Assembly: GCA_903823115.1 (NCBI GenBank)
Contig: CAIJRN010000016.1
Location: 1-64,000, forward strand
Length of the DNA: 64,000 nucleotides
DNA from: an uncultured cyanobacterium
Lineage (GTDB): Bacteria > Cyanobacteriota > Cyanobacteriia > PCC-6307 > Cyanobiaceae
Direction: 5' to 3'
Part shown: in pieces, positions 1-7,422 of the stretch
Layout: every line of letters starts with the position of its first letter
Numbering within the stretch: the first letter of the stretch is position 1
Position numbers and translations under genes: made by a program
Notes under the pieces: generated by a model
Told to the model about the DNA's origin: nothing
The model's database searches: none
The model's input: only the letters and a program-made list of their open reading frames with translations

Positions 1-617
1 CCGAAAACACCTGCCACTCCCAGCATGTGGAAGGGGTGCATCAGGATGTTGTGCTCAGCCTGAAACACCAACATGAAGTTGAAGGTGCCGGAGATGCCGA
101 GCGGCATGCCATCAGAGAAGGAGCCCTGACCGAAGGGGTAGATCAGGAAGACGGCGAAGGCGGCCGAAAGCGGGGCGCTGTAGGCCACGCAGATCCAGGG
201 GCGCATGCCGAGACGGTAGGAGAGCTCCCACTGGCGGCCCATGTAGGCGGAGATGCCGATCAGGAAGTGGAACACCACCAGCTGATAAGGGCCACCGTTG
301 TACAGCCACTCATCGAGGCTGGAAGCATCCCAGATGGGATAGAAGTGCAGGCCGATGGCATTGCTGGAGGGGACGACAGCACCGGAAATGATGTTGTTGC
401 CGTAGAGCAAGCTGCCGGCCACGGGCTCACGGATGCCGTCGATGTCAACAGGGGGAGCGGCGATGAAGGCGACAATGAAGCAGATGGTGGCCGCCAGCAG
501 ACAGGGGATCATCAGCACACCAAACCAGCCGATATACAGGCGGTTATTGGTGGACGAGACCCACTGACAGAAGCTTTCCCAGCTTCCAGCGCGGCCGCTG
601 CGAATAGCAGTGGTCAT
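1..617 (-). CDS. psbA: Photosystem II D1 reaction-centre protein (partial, 3' end beyond window)
   Basis: D1 core subunit of photosystem II in the thylakoid membrane; with D2 it binds the P680 chlorophylls, pheophytin, QB and most of the Mn4Ca cluster. The ATG at 617 opens a frame running off the left edge, giving 205 of about 360 residues. The N-terminus MTTAIRSGR is followed by the first three transmembrane helices. Tyr-Z (Tyr160 here), Asp169, Glu188 and His189 match canonical 161, 170, 189 and 190 with an offset of one. The residue matching position 130 is Gln (in GRQWELS), as in the D1:1 form associated with ordinary light rather than the Glu form of high-light copies. Cyanobacteria usually carry several psbA copies, so other copies are expected elsewhere. 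Confidence 0.98.
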   Translation of the reverse strand, partial: MTTAIRSGRAGSWESFCQWVSSTNNRLYIGWFGVLMIPCLLAATICFIVAFIAAPPVDIDGIREPVAGSLLYGNNIISGAVVPSSNAIGLHFYPIWDASSLDEWLYNGGPYQLVVFHFLIGISAYMGRQWELSYRLGMRPWICVAYSAPLSAAFAVFLIYPFGQGSFSDGMPLGISGTFNFMLVFQAEHNILMHPFHMLGVAGVF

Positions 618-683
618 GGGAAAAGAACGGGTTGTTGAACTGAGGTAGGCCCTGGCTGGCAGAAGCGCACCATGGGCTACTTA

Positions 684-742
684 ATGCTAAGGCGAAGTGA
701 TGAAAACGCACCAATCGACAAGCTAGACACACCAATCGACAA
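684..742 (-). promoter_or_regulatory. Putative psbA promoter with two 13-bp direct repeats
   Basis: Read on the minus strand toward psbA, TTGTCGATTGGTG occurs perfectly twice, at 730-742 and 709-721, with a 21-bp period (two helical turns). About 20 bp further on is TAGCAT (684-689), a plausible -10 element that would put the start site near 677 and leave a leader of about 60 nt before the ATG at 617. No good -35 hexamer is visible; the proximal repeat sits where it would be, which suits an activator-dependent promoter. The repeats and spacing are seen directly; the promoter role is inference. Confidence 0.5.
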
Positions 743-787
743 ACAAATTCATGAAGTTATCCAAAGCAGGCGCCGGCTGGATCGTGC

Positions 788-2191
788 TCAGGCCAGTGCA
801 GTCTGTTGTTGGAGCCACAGTCTTCCCTGCTGGACAAAGCCACTCCAGTCGAGCTTTTCGCCCTCGGCCGCCTGGGCCACCAGCACGGAGGCCCGCCGGC
901 GGATCTGCTCGAGATCGGGCTGACTCACCCCGCAGGACTCGGCCAGCACATCGGCCATCGCCCGGCCCACCACCCGCGTCAGGTAGGCCGCGCTGAGGGC
1001 CTGCACCGCCCCGGCCACCAGCCAGGTGGCTCCATGGAGCTTCAGCATCGCCAGCAGGGCCTGACTGCTCCACTCCACCAGGCCCTGGGCCAGGGCGGCG
1101 CGGCCCAGTTCCGTGGCAGCGGCGCGCAGCTGCTCCAGGCTCCAGGGGCAGTCCCAGAGCCGGGCCATCTCCTGCAGCATCAGGCCATTGGCGATGGCCA
1201 GCACCACCAGATCAACGCTGGGCAGCGGTGAGGCGACCACACCAGCCGCCACGATCCACTGGGTTCGCTGCTGCAACCCCTGCAACTCGCGGCGGCGCAG
1301 CAGTTCGAGATCGGCCTGCCAGCGCCCGTGCATCTGCTCAAAACTGCGCAGGGCCGTGCTGTCCCGCAGCTCCTGACTGCGGCGCGCCAGCCACTGGGCC
1401 AGGGGCTCAAGGACCGGGGACAACGTCGTCTGCTGGCCATCCCAGAGGAGCACCTGGCTGGATTCCAGCGCCGACCATTGGCTGCTCAGATCCTCCAGGA
1501 GCTCAGAGCGATCCAGCGGCAATGGCGCCTGGATCAGCAACCAGATCGGCTGACGGTTCGCCCGTGACTGACTGTTGCTCTGGGACTGCAACCAGAGCAG
1601 ATCGGCGGCCGTCAGGGGCCAATGCAGATGGAACAGCAGACCATCGGCCCGCTCCAGAGCCAAGGGCCAGCGCCAATCCGAGCTCCTGCTGGGGAGTGGC
1701 TCTCCCCAGTGCAGGCTCAGAGGACGGTTGCCCCGCAGGGCCTCGGCGAAACGGGGCTGCAGCTCGGCGCTGGGCAGGCGGCAGCCGGCCAGGGCGATGG
1801 CCAGTTCCCTTCGTTCCAGAGTGGTGCGCAAGGTCATCAGCTCGTCCCGCCGGCGCTGCTGGCCTGGGCCGCCATCGGGATCCAGCCGCTCAAAGTGGCC
1901 GATCACCGTGTCGCAGCGCTCGATCCAGCCGTTGAGATCCAGTGGCAGCGCCGGCACAGGCCGCCGGCGCCGCGACAGCAGCCACCAGCCTCCGGCCAGG
2001 GCGCCGACGCCGAGCCATGATCCACCTTCCAGATTCAGCAGATGGGCCACGGCTTCGCTCGCCACCAAGGCCGCTCCCCCCAGCAGGAGCGGCCGGCGCC
2101 AGAGTGGAGCTGCTGCGGCCGGGGAAACGGCTGGGCCAGCGCTGGGGATCTGGAGGGCTGCGGGGCCAAGACTGGTATCCGAGCGGGTCAC
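788..2191 (-). CDS. DUF697 (YcjF-like) family membrane protein
   Basis: 467-residue cyanobacterial protein. A hydrophobic N-terminal segment (about residues 28-72, two possible helices ending in a SRRRRP charge cluster) precedes a soluble middle region. The C-terminal 160 residues match the DUF697 pattern: two hydrophobic helices around SPLPSVDLVVLAIANGLM followed by a helical tail. DUF697 is often fused to a Ras-like GTPase, but no P-loop (GxxxxGKS) is visible here, so this is a GTPase-less version. The start is GTG at 2191, since the only nearby upstream ATG is in another frame. It lies on the same strand as psbA and upstream of it; the psbA promoter occupies the gap between them. The function is unknown. 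Confidence 0.75.
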   Translation of the reverse strand: MTRSDTSLGPAALQIPSAGPAVSPAAAAPLWRRPLLLGGAALVASEAVAHLLNLEGGSWLGVGALAGGWWLLSRRRRPVPALPLDLNGWIERCDTVIGHFERLDPDGGPGQQRRRDELMTLRTTLERRELAIALAGCRLPSAELQPRFAEALRGNRPLSLHWGEPLPSRSSDWRWPLALERADGLLFHLHWPLTAADLLWLQSQSNSQSRANRQPIWLLIQAPLPLDRSELLEDLSSQWSALESSQVLLWDGQQTTLSPVLEPLAQWLARRSQELRDSTALRSFEQMHGRWQADLELLRRRELQGLQQRTQWIVAAGVVASPLPSVDLVVLAIANGLMLQEMARLWDCPWSLEQLRAAATELGRAALAQGLVEWSSQALLAMLKLHGATWLVAGAVQALSAAYLTRVVGRAMADVLAESCGVSQPDLEQIRRRASVLVAQAAEGEKLDWSGFVQQGRLWLQQQTALA

Positions 2192-2333
2192 GGGGGTGGC
2201 CGGGGGCAGAGCATCTTTAGCTCAGATCATGGGTGCGGCTGCAAGGCTCTGCCATGGGCGACACCATCCGCCATCGCCCCAGGCCCATAGCCTGCTGAGG
2301 TTTCAGGCGTCGCCCAGAGAGGGACAAGGCTCG

Positions 2334-2864
2334 ATGCTGGATGCGCTGATATCCCTGCGACCACACCAGAGAGAGGACCTGCAGCGTCGTCTTGCCCTGC
2401 TGCAGCAGGAACAGCGCTGGCATGGCGGACTGCCGGTGTTGCTTCTGGATCGCTGCTGGTTGCGGCTGGACAGTGTGCGGATCGATCAGCTGGCGATCCG
2501 GCTGCCCCCGGATGCCAGCCGTGAGGCGCCCGAACTGACCCTGTACCGCGAGCTGTTGGCGGCAGGCCAGCAGGAATGGCAGGCCCAGCAACAGTGCTGG
2601 CAGGAATTCGGCGGCGAAGCCTGTCGTGAGGCCCTGCAGCGCTTCTGGTGGGCGCAGGAGCGGGGCAACCAGGGCTGGACCCTGGAGCGCTATCTCGCCC
2701 TGGTGCAGGAGTACCGGCAGCGCTTCCAGAGCCAGAGATGCCGCCCCCTGCCGCTGCTGGTGCTCGCCCGGGCGGGGATCCCGGCGGCCAGCCAGCACAC
2801 CTTGCACTGGCTTCACGCCGAAGGCGATCCTGCCCGTCGGTCGATGCGCCACACTTGCGCCTGA
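2334..2864 (+). CDS. Conserved hypothetical protein (176 aa)
   Basis: Soluble, mainly helical protein rich in Gln, Arg, Leu and Trp; no signal peptide, membrane helix or recognisable domain. The ATG at 2334 begins MLDALISLRPHQRED, and the reading frame upstream of it has no coding character. The stop at 2862-2864 abuts the first possible ATG of the next gene, so the two are probably co-transcribed, followed 13 bp later by trpS. The divergent DUF697 gene starts 143 bp away, so the promoter should lie in 2192-2333. I do not recognise a function. Confidence 0.7.
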   Translation: MLDALISLRPHQREDLQRRLALLQQEQRWHGGLPVLLLDRCWLRLDSVRIDQLAIRLPPDASREAPELTLYRELLAAGQQEWQAQQQCWQEFGGEACREALQRFWWAQERGNQGWTLERYLALVQEYRQRFQSQRCRPLPLLVLARAGIPAASQHTLHWLHAEGDPARRSMRHTCA

Positions 2865-2879
2865 ATGCGTGCTGCGGGC

Positions 2880-3578
2880 ATGGCCGACGACACCAACACT
2901 CCCCAGGCCGACGCTGGTTCCGATGATTCGGGCCGCGGTCGTCGCGACGGGGGTCAGCGGGAAGGCAGACAGCGGGACGGCGGCCAACGCGAAGGCGGCC
3001 AACGCCAGGGAGGCCAACGCGAAGCCGGTGGTTTCCGCATCCGCTTGAGCGACAACGAGCTCCAGGCCGCCAGGGTTCTGCAGGAAGCTTTTGGCCTGCG
3101 TTCCACCGTGGCCGTGCTCGGCTTTGCCCTGCGCACCCTGGCCCAGCAATTGGAGGCCGGGCAGCTCACTGAGCTGGTGGCGCAGCAGCAGGCCCTGGCC
3201 GGACAACGGCCCGCCGGCACCCCTGCAGCACGCGCTGGTGGTGGTGGTGGTGGTGGTGGTGGTGAACGGGACGGTCGCCGCGGCGAAGGCCGGGGCCCGG
3301 GGGCTGGCGGTGGTGGTGGCCGCAGTCAGCGGATCGATCCGTTCGCCAGGCCCAGCCGTCCGGCAGCGCCCAAAGCGGAGCCGGACGTCTCGGAACCGGA
3401 GGCCTCTGAACAGGAAGGGGCCGAAGCTGCAGATGCTGAGCAAGACCTGCCAGTGCCAGCGGTTGACGTTGAGACGGGATCCGAGCCTGAGTCAGCGTCT
3501 CCAGATCCGGGCGCCGGCAACAACCAGAGCGCAACCGCGGAGGCGGAAGCCGCTGCGGTGAACCCCGGCGACGCCTGA
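2880..3578 (+). CDS. Gly/Arg/Gln-rich repeat protein with a short helical core
   Basis: About 232 residues from the ATG at 2880 (MADDTNTP); an alternative ATG at 2865 directly follows the previous stop. Three parts are visible: an N-terminal run of five near-identical pentapeptides of the type GQREG; a compact helical segment (about residues 45-105, RIRLSDNELQAARVLQEAF onward); and a disordered tail with nine consecutive glycines, RG-rich patches and an acidic Glu/Ser/Pro end. RG-rich low-complexity regions are typical of RNA-binding proteins, which would suit a gene 13 bp upstream of trpS, but this is inference. The helical segment could be a small DNA- or RNA-binding fold. Confidence 0.7.
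   Translation: MADDTNTPQADAGSDDSGRGRRDGGQREGRQRDGGQREGGQRQGGQREAGGFRIRLSDNELQAARVLQEAFGLRSTVAVLGFALRTLAQQLEAGQLTELVAQQQALAGQRPAGTPAARAGGGGGGGGGERDGRRGEGRGPGAGGGGGRSQRIDPFARPSRPAAPKAEPDVSEPEASEQEGAEAADAEQDLPVPAVDVETGSEPESASPDPGAGNNQSATAEAEAAAVNPGDA
2952..3026 (+). repeat. Five imperfect 15-bp tandem units coding for GQREG-type pentapeptides
   Basis: Five in-frame 15-bp units encode GQREG, RQRDG, GQREG, GQRQG and GQREA. Codon usage drifts between units (CAG CGG in the first two, CAA CGC in the last three), so the duplication is not fresh. Confidence 0.8.
3237..3263 (+). repeat. (GGT)9 trinucleotide repeat
   Basis: Nine uninterrupted GGT triplets lie exactly in codon phase inside the RG-rich gene and encode nine glycines. 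Slippage here would change tract length without breaking the frame. Confidence 0.9.
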
Positions 3579-3591
3579 AAACGCCAGCACC

Positions 3592-4662
3592 ATGCCAGTG
3601 AACAGTGCCCAGCCTCCTGGCGCCGCAGGCCTGACGCAGCGGCCGAGGGTGCTCTCGGGGGTCCAGCCCACCGGGGCCCTCCACCTGGGCAACTGGCTCG
3701 GTGCGATCCGCAACTGGGTGGATCTGCAGAGCAGCCACGACACCTTTTTCTGCGTCGTTGATCTGCACGCCATCACCGTGCCCCATGAGCCGGCGCAACT
3801 GGCCGAGGACACCCTGACGACCGCGGCCCTTTACCTGGCCTGTGGCATCGATCCACAGCGCTCCACGGTCTTCGTGCAGAGCCACGTCAGCGCCCACAGC
3901 GAACTCTGTTGGCTTCTGAATTGCGTCACGCCGCTGAACTGGCTGGAACGCATGATCCAGTTCAAGGAAAAGGCCGTCAAACAGGGGTCGGATGTGTCTG
4001 CCGGCCTGCTCGATTACCCGGTGCTGATGGCGGCCGACATTCTTCTCTATGACGCTGACCGGGTGCCGGTGGGGGAGGACCAGAAACAGCATCTGGAACT
4101 GGCCCGAGACATTGCCCAGCAACGGATCAACAGCCGCTTCGGCCCCAAGGGCAGCGACGGCGAACGGATCCCGATCCTCAAGGTGCCCGAGCCGCTGATC
4201 CTCAGGGAGGGAGCCCGGGTGATGAGCCTCACCGACGGGCGCAGCAAGATGAGCAAAAGCGATCCCAATGAGGGTTCACGCATCACCCTGTTGGATCCAC
4301 CGGAGCTGATCAGCCGCAAGATCAAGCGCGCCAAGACCGACCCCCAGATGGGTCTGGAATTCGGCAATCCCGAACGTCCCGAGGCGGACAATCTGCTGGC
4401 GCTCTATGCGCTTCTGGCGGGCCGTAGCCGCGAGGCTGCCGCAGCCGAATGCGCCGCCATGGGCTGGGGCACCTTCAAACCGCTGCTGGCCGAAGCCGCC
4501 GTGGCAGCCCTGGCCCCCCTGCAGGAGCGCTACAGCGAGCTGCGCAGCGATCCCCTGTACCTGGCTGAGGTGCTGCGCCAGGGCCGCGAGCGGGCCAGCA
4601 GCGTGGCTGATGCCACCCTGGCTCGGGTACGCCATGCTCTGGGCTTCCTGAGCCGCTCCTGA
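3592..4662 (+). CDS. trpS: Tryptophanyl-tRNA synthetase
   Basis: Cytoplasmic class I aminoacyl-tRNA synthetase that charges tRNA-Trp. The 356 residues include the HIGH-type signature in GALHLGNWLG (about residue 30) and the KMSKS loop as SKMSKSDPNEG (about 220), with VGEDQKQHLELARDIA between them, all typical of bacterial TrpRS. An N-terminal extension of about 17 residues precedes the Rossmann fold. The ATG at 3592 lies 13 bp after the RG-rich gene, so the three genes from 2334 form a likely operon. Length is normal for the family. Confidence 0.97.
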   Translation: MPVNSAQPPGAAGLTQRPRVLSGVQPTGALHLGNWLGAIRNWVDLQSSHDTFFCVVDLHAITVPHEPAQLAEDTLTTAALYLACGIDPQRSTVFVQSHVSAHSELCWLLNCVTPLNWLERMIQFKEKAVKQGSDVSAGLLDYPVLMAADILLYDADRVPVGEDQKQHLELARDIAQQRINSRFGPKGSDGERIPILKVPEPLILREGARVMSLTDGRSKMSKSDPNEGSRITLLDPPELISRKIKRAKTDPQMGLEFGNPERPEADNLLALYALLAGRSREAAAAECAAMGWGTFKPLLAEAAVAALAPLQERYSELRSDPLYLAEVLRQGRERASSVADATLARVRHALGFLSRS

Positions 4663-5060
4663 GCCAGGCCTCAGCCGCACTCTCTTTAGGAATCCAAGCC
4701 GCGATCACAGGGGCGACCACACCTCGACTGCTGCAGATCCATTGCACCAAGGCTGAACACTCCGCCAGCCAAGGATCAGCTGATCTGATCGTTGAATCAC
4801 CGTGATCATTTCCTGACAGAGCGCCACTGGCGGCAAAGCAGGACCCAGAAGACCTGGCCAGCTCAGGGATCTCGCCGGAGACTCAGGCAGGGACCGGTCA
4901 CGGGTGCACACTGCGCCGTCCTTGTCCAGGCCGGTCGCGGCAGGGCTGGTCGCTCTGGGGCTGCTGGGAGCAGGGTCATCGGGTCCTGCCGAACCGCTTG
5001 CCCTTGCTTCGCCGCCTCCAGCTTCGTCTGCGCCCCTGGCTGCAACCGGTCCACCATCAG
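4663..5060 (+). other. 398-bp stretch between trpS and the muramidase gene
   Basis: No convincing terminator, RNA or conserved gene. From a GTG at 4904 another frame encodes a segment that looks like an export signal (VAAGLVALGLLGAG then Ala/Pro/Ser-rich); it is one base out of frame with the muramidase that follows. This could be chance, or a remnant of an older N-terminus separated by an indel. The muramidase frame itself is open back to a TTG at 4998. Confidence 0.5.
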
Positions 5061-5657
5061 ATGCTCGGCTCGATGGCCTTCCTGATGATCGTGCCCATGG
5101 TGGGGCAGCAACCCCAGGCTGTAGCCCCAGCGATCCCCTTGCCCATGGCTGCCGTGACGCGCAGCACCACACCAGGCCCCTTCCAGATCACGCCGGAACG
5201 GCGGGCGCTGCTGAACACGATCCGCTACGCCGAGGGCACCTGGTTGGGCGGCGGAGCTGAGGGCTATCGCACCCTGTTCGGCGGCGGTCGCTTCCAGAAC
5301 CTGGATCACCATCCCGAGATCAGCGTGCATCGCGGCTACGTCAGTGCCGCCGCCGGGGCCTATCAATTCCTGCCGAGCACCTGGCGGGCCGTGGCCCTGG
5401 AGCTGAAGCTGCCGGACTTCCGGCCCGAGAGCCAGGATCAGGCGGCCTTGCGCCTGGTGGAAAAGCGCGGTGCCCTGCGGAGCTTCGATCGCGAGGGGCT
5501 CAGCCTGGAGGTGCTGGCGCGGCTGTCGCTGGAATGGGCCTCACTGCCGGACAGCCAGGGATCCAGTGCCTACGGCCAACCGGTCAAGGCCAGAGACGAG
5601 CTGCAGCGCTTCTATGCCCAGGAGCTGGACCGGCAGCGCCGCGGCCTCGCCGCCTGA
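5061..5657 (+). CDS. Exported lambda-R-like muramidase (GH104 family)
   Basis: About 198 residues from the ATG at 5061. The N-terminal segment MLGSMAFLMIVPMVG followed by an Ala/Pro stretch looks like an uncleaved anchor or signal peptide. The body (about residues 55-190) matches phage lambda endolysin R: the catalytic Glu in IRYAEGTW, FGGGRFQNLDHHP, AAGAYQFLPSTW, a central ESQDQAALRLVEKRGAL and a final YGQPVKARDEL. GH104 enzymes are lytic transglycosylases that cut MurNAc-GlcNAc without water. The gene stands alone with no holin or spanin nearby, so a domesticated wall-remodelling enzyme is likelier than a live prophage. TTG starts further upstream are possible. Confidence 0.85.
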   Translation: MLGSMAFLMIVPMVGQQPQAVAPAIPLPMAAVTRSTTPGPFQITPERRALLNTIRYAEGTWLGGGAEGYRTLFGGGRFQNLDHHPEISVHRGYVSAAAGAYQFLPSTWRAVALELKLPDFRPESQDQAALRLVEKRGALRSFDREGLSLEVLARLSLEWASLPDSQGSSAYGQPVKARDELQRFYAQELDRQRRGLAA

Positions 5658-5681
5658 GCTCCAGGCCAGCCATCGTGCCGA

Positions 5682-6173
5682 TCAGGGTTCGAGGTAAACC
5701 ACCCGCCCGCGCTCGTCGTTGCCGACATCCAGCAGCTGGCGATGGAGCAAGCGCTCAATCTCGGCATACACGATCTCGCTGTCGGCTCCATGAGGCAGCT
5801 GCAGCTCCAGCAGGGCGTCATTGATGGTGAAGCCCTGGCGACCGGAACGCCGGGCCAACTGCAGCAGCTGGCGCTCCAACGAGGGCAACCGGGAGGATTC
5901 GGCGACGCCAAGCGCTTCCTGCAGCAGCAGAGGCTGGTTGGCCTTCTGCACCAGATCCGGAATCAACAACAGATCCACCAGTTGGCCCACGTAGCAGAAG
6001 CCAAACGTGAACAGCCAGACCAGGCCACTGATCGGACGGCGATTGTAGAAGCGCTGCAGACCGCAGACCCCGACCAGGGACAGACACCAGAGCAGGTAGC
6101 TCACAGCGATGCTGCGACGCTCGGCTCCAGCCGCCGCAGCGAGCAGGGTGGAGGGAGTTGGACGAAGGGTCAC
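5682..6173 (-). CDS. TM2 domain-containing membrane protein
   Basis: 163 residues. The TM2 domain (about residues 20-75) has two hydrophobic helices separated by a short turn, with GLQRFYNRRPISGLVWLFTFG as the diagnostic core. A Leu/Gln-rich cytoplasmic helical tail follows, with a segment like a winged-helix (SGRQGFTINDALLELQLPHG). TM2 proteins are widespread and functionally obscure. The start is GTG at 6173; no better start lies upstream. It converges on the muramidase gene with 24 bp between the stops and is divergent from the HpsJ-like gene. Confidence 0.8.
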   Translation of the reverse strand: MTLRPTPSTLLAAAAGAERRSIAVSYLLWCLSLVGVCGLQRFYNRRPISGLVWLFTFGFCYVGQLVDLLLIPDLVQKANQPLLLQEALGVAESSRLPSLERQLLQLARRSGRQGFTINDALLELQLPHGADSEIVYAEIERLLHRQLLDVGNDERGRVVYLEP

Positions 6174-6321
6174 CGCAGCCCGTTATGGCCGTTTTCACCG
6201 TAGAGCCCGCAACAGCGGGCGGGGTGACCCAGGGGCCGCATCGCCCATAGCCACAGGGGTGCAGCAACAGACCACAAGGAGGCCGCTACACTTCTGGATA
6301 TAAAATAACCATGAATACAAT

Positions 6322-7230
6322 TTGAAAGAAACGTCCAGTCGCCAATCATCCGAGCAATTTCGAATCGTAAAGATTGCAGGCCTTGGTCTTTACGTCCTAT
6401 TTGTCTGCAACCTGCTCAGCAGCATCCTGCCACTGCGCCTGATCGAGCCAGCCTGGCAATTGTCCTCGATCGCGGCCTTACAGAACTTTGCCTTCCTGCC
6501 CCTGATCGGCACTTGTGTGCTGCTGCTGGGGCTCAATCTCGATGTGGGCGCCACGGGTCAGAGATCGGTACAAGTGTGGATCCGCAGGGCGTCGGGGTTC
6601 GCCTGCGTCGGCTTTCTGCTGTTGATGCCTCTGCAGGCCTCAGCCATGTGGCGGCTGGGAACCCTGGTCGACATTCCGGCCGAACGCATGATTGGCACGA
6701 TCGCAGCTGCCCGCTCCGAAATCGCCTCAAGCCAGAACCTGAGCGAACTCAACACCGCCCTGTTCAAACTTCCCGGGGCTCCGAAATTGCCGCCAGGCTT
6801 CAACCAACCCCTGGCCAAAGTGCGCCAGAGCATGTTGACCAAGCTCGGCGACGATCTTGCCAAGCTGCGCGACAGGCAAACTCAGCTTGTCGCTCGCCGC
6901 AGCGTCACGGAGTTGTTTCTCTTTGCCAAGACGATCATCGTTGACCTGGTATACGCCACCTTTTTTGGCGCAGTGGCTGGATTCAGTGCCCCGCGACTTC
7001 CGGTCTGGCTGATCGTGACCAACCCATTCACTCTGATCTCCAAACGGATTGAGGATTTGGAGCGCCAACCCTCGTCCAAACGACGATCAGGCTGGGGCTC
7101 AGGCCAACCTGGACCGGCCCAGGTGGTCCTGAAAGCGATCAAGGAGAAACTCAAATTCCTGCAGCGCCGGGCCGATGCTCGCAAGCTGGCCGCCAAGTCC
7201 GAAGCATCACGCCGTTCCCGGCGCAGTTAG
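6322..7230 (+). CDS. HpsJ-like membrane protein
   Basis: 302 residues. Helices at about 20-40, 55-75 and 92-112 are followed by a long soluble helical loop (about 120-195, Lys/Arg/Gln-rich, coiled-coil-like), another hydrophobic segment near 205-235 and a basic C-terminus. This layout resembles HpsJ, known from the hormogonium polysaccharide locus of filamentous cyanobacteria and from cyanoexosortase-linked loci; the match is from memory and moderate. No polysaccharide or exosortase genes flank it. The only start near the N-terminus is TTG at 6322; the ATG at 6311 is out of frame and closes at once. TATAAA at 6299-6304 could be a -10 element, close to the start. Confidence 0.55.
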   Translation: MKETSSRQSSEQFRIVKIAGLGLYVLFVCNLLSSILPLRLIEPAWQLSSIAALQNFAFLPLIGTCVLLLGLNLDVGATGQRSVQVWIRRASGFACVGFLLLMPLQASAMWRLGTLVDIPAERMIGTIAAARSEIASSQNLSELNTALFKLPGAPKLPPGFNQPLAKVRQSMLTKLGDDLAKLRDRQTQLVARRSVTELFLFAKTIIVDLVYATFFGAVAGFSAPRLPVWLIVTNPFTLISKRIEDLERQPSSKRRSGWGSGQPGPAQVVLKAIKEKLKFLQRRADARKLAAKSEASRRSRRS

Positions 7231-7422
7231 GAACGTGTTCGCCATTGCCCATCCCGGGCGCAAAGAACCAGACTCGCCCCCCTGAACATCGCGCCATGTG
7301 GTTCATGGCAGGACTCACCGATGTCCGAAGCGGTCATCCAGGCGCGACAGGCTCCCGGGCGTGGCTGATCACAGGCCTGAAGCGAGTCCGTAGGATCCGA
7401 ACCAATCCCAACCTGTGATTCC

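Noticed and set aside
672-1073. Open frames across the psbA upstream region and the DUF697 gene
   Set aside because: They are antisense or out-of-frame readings of GC-rich DNA with no recognisable family; the psbA promoter and DUF697 protein explain the region.
3166-4122. A 318-codon minus-strand frame with a His10 tract
   Set aside because: The poly-His is the complement of the (GGT)9 Gly codons and the rest is antisense to trpS.
5061-5657. Prophage remnant
   Set aside because: Only the endolysin-like gene is present; its neighbours are chromosomal housekeeping and membrane genes.
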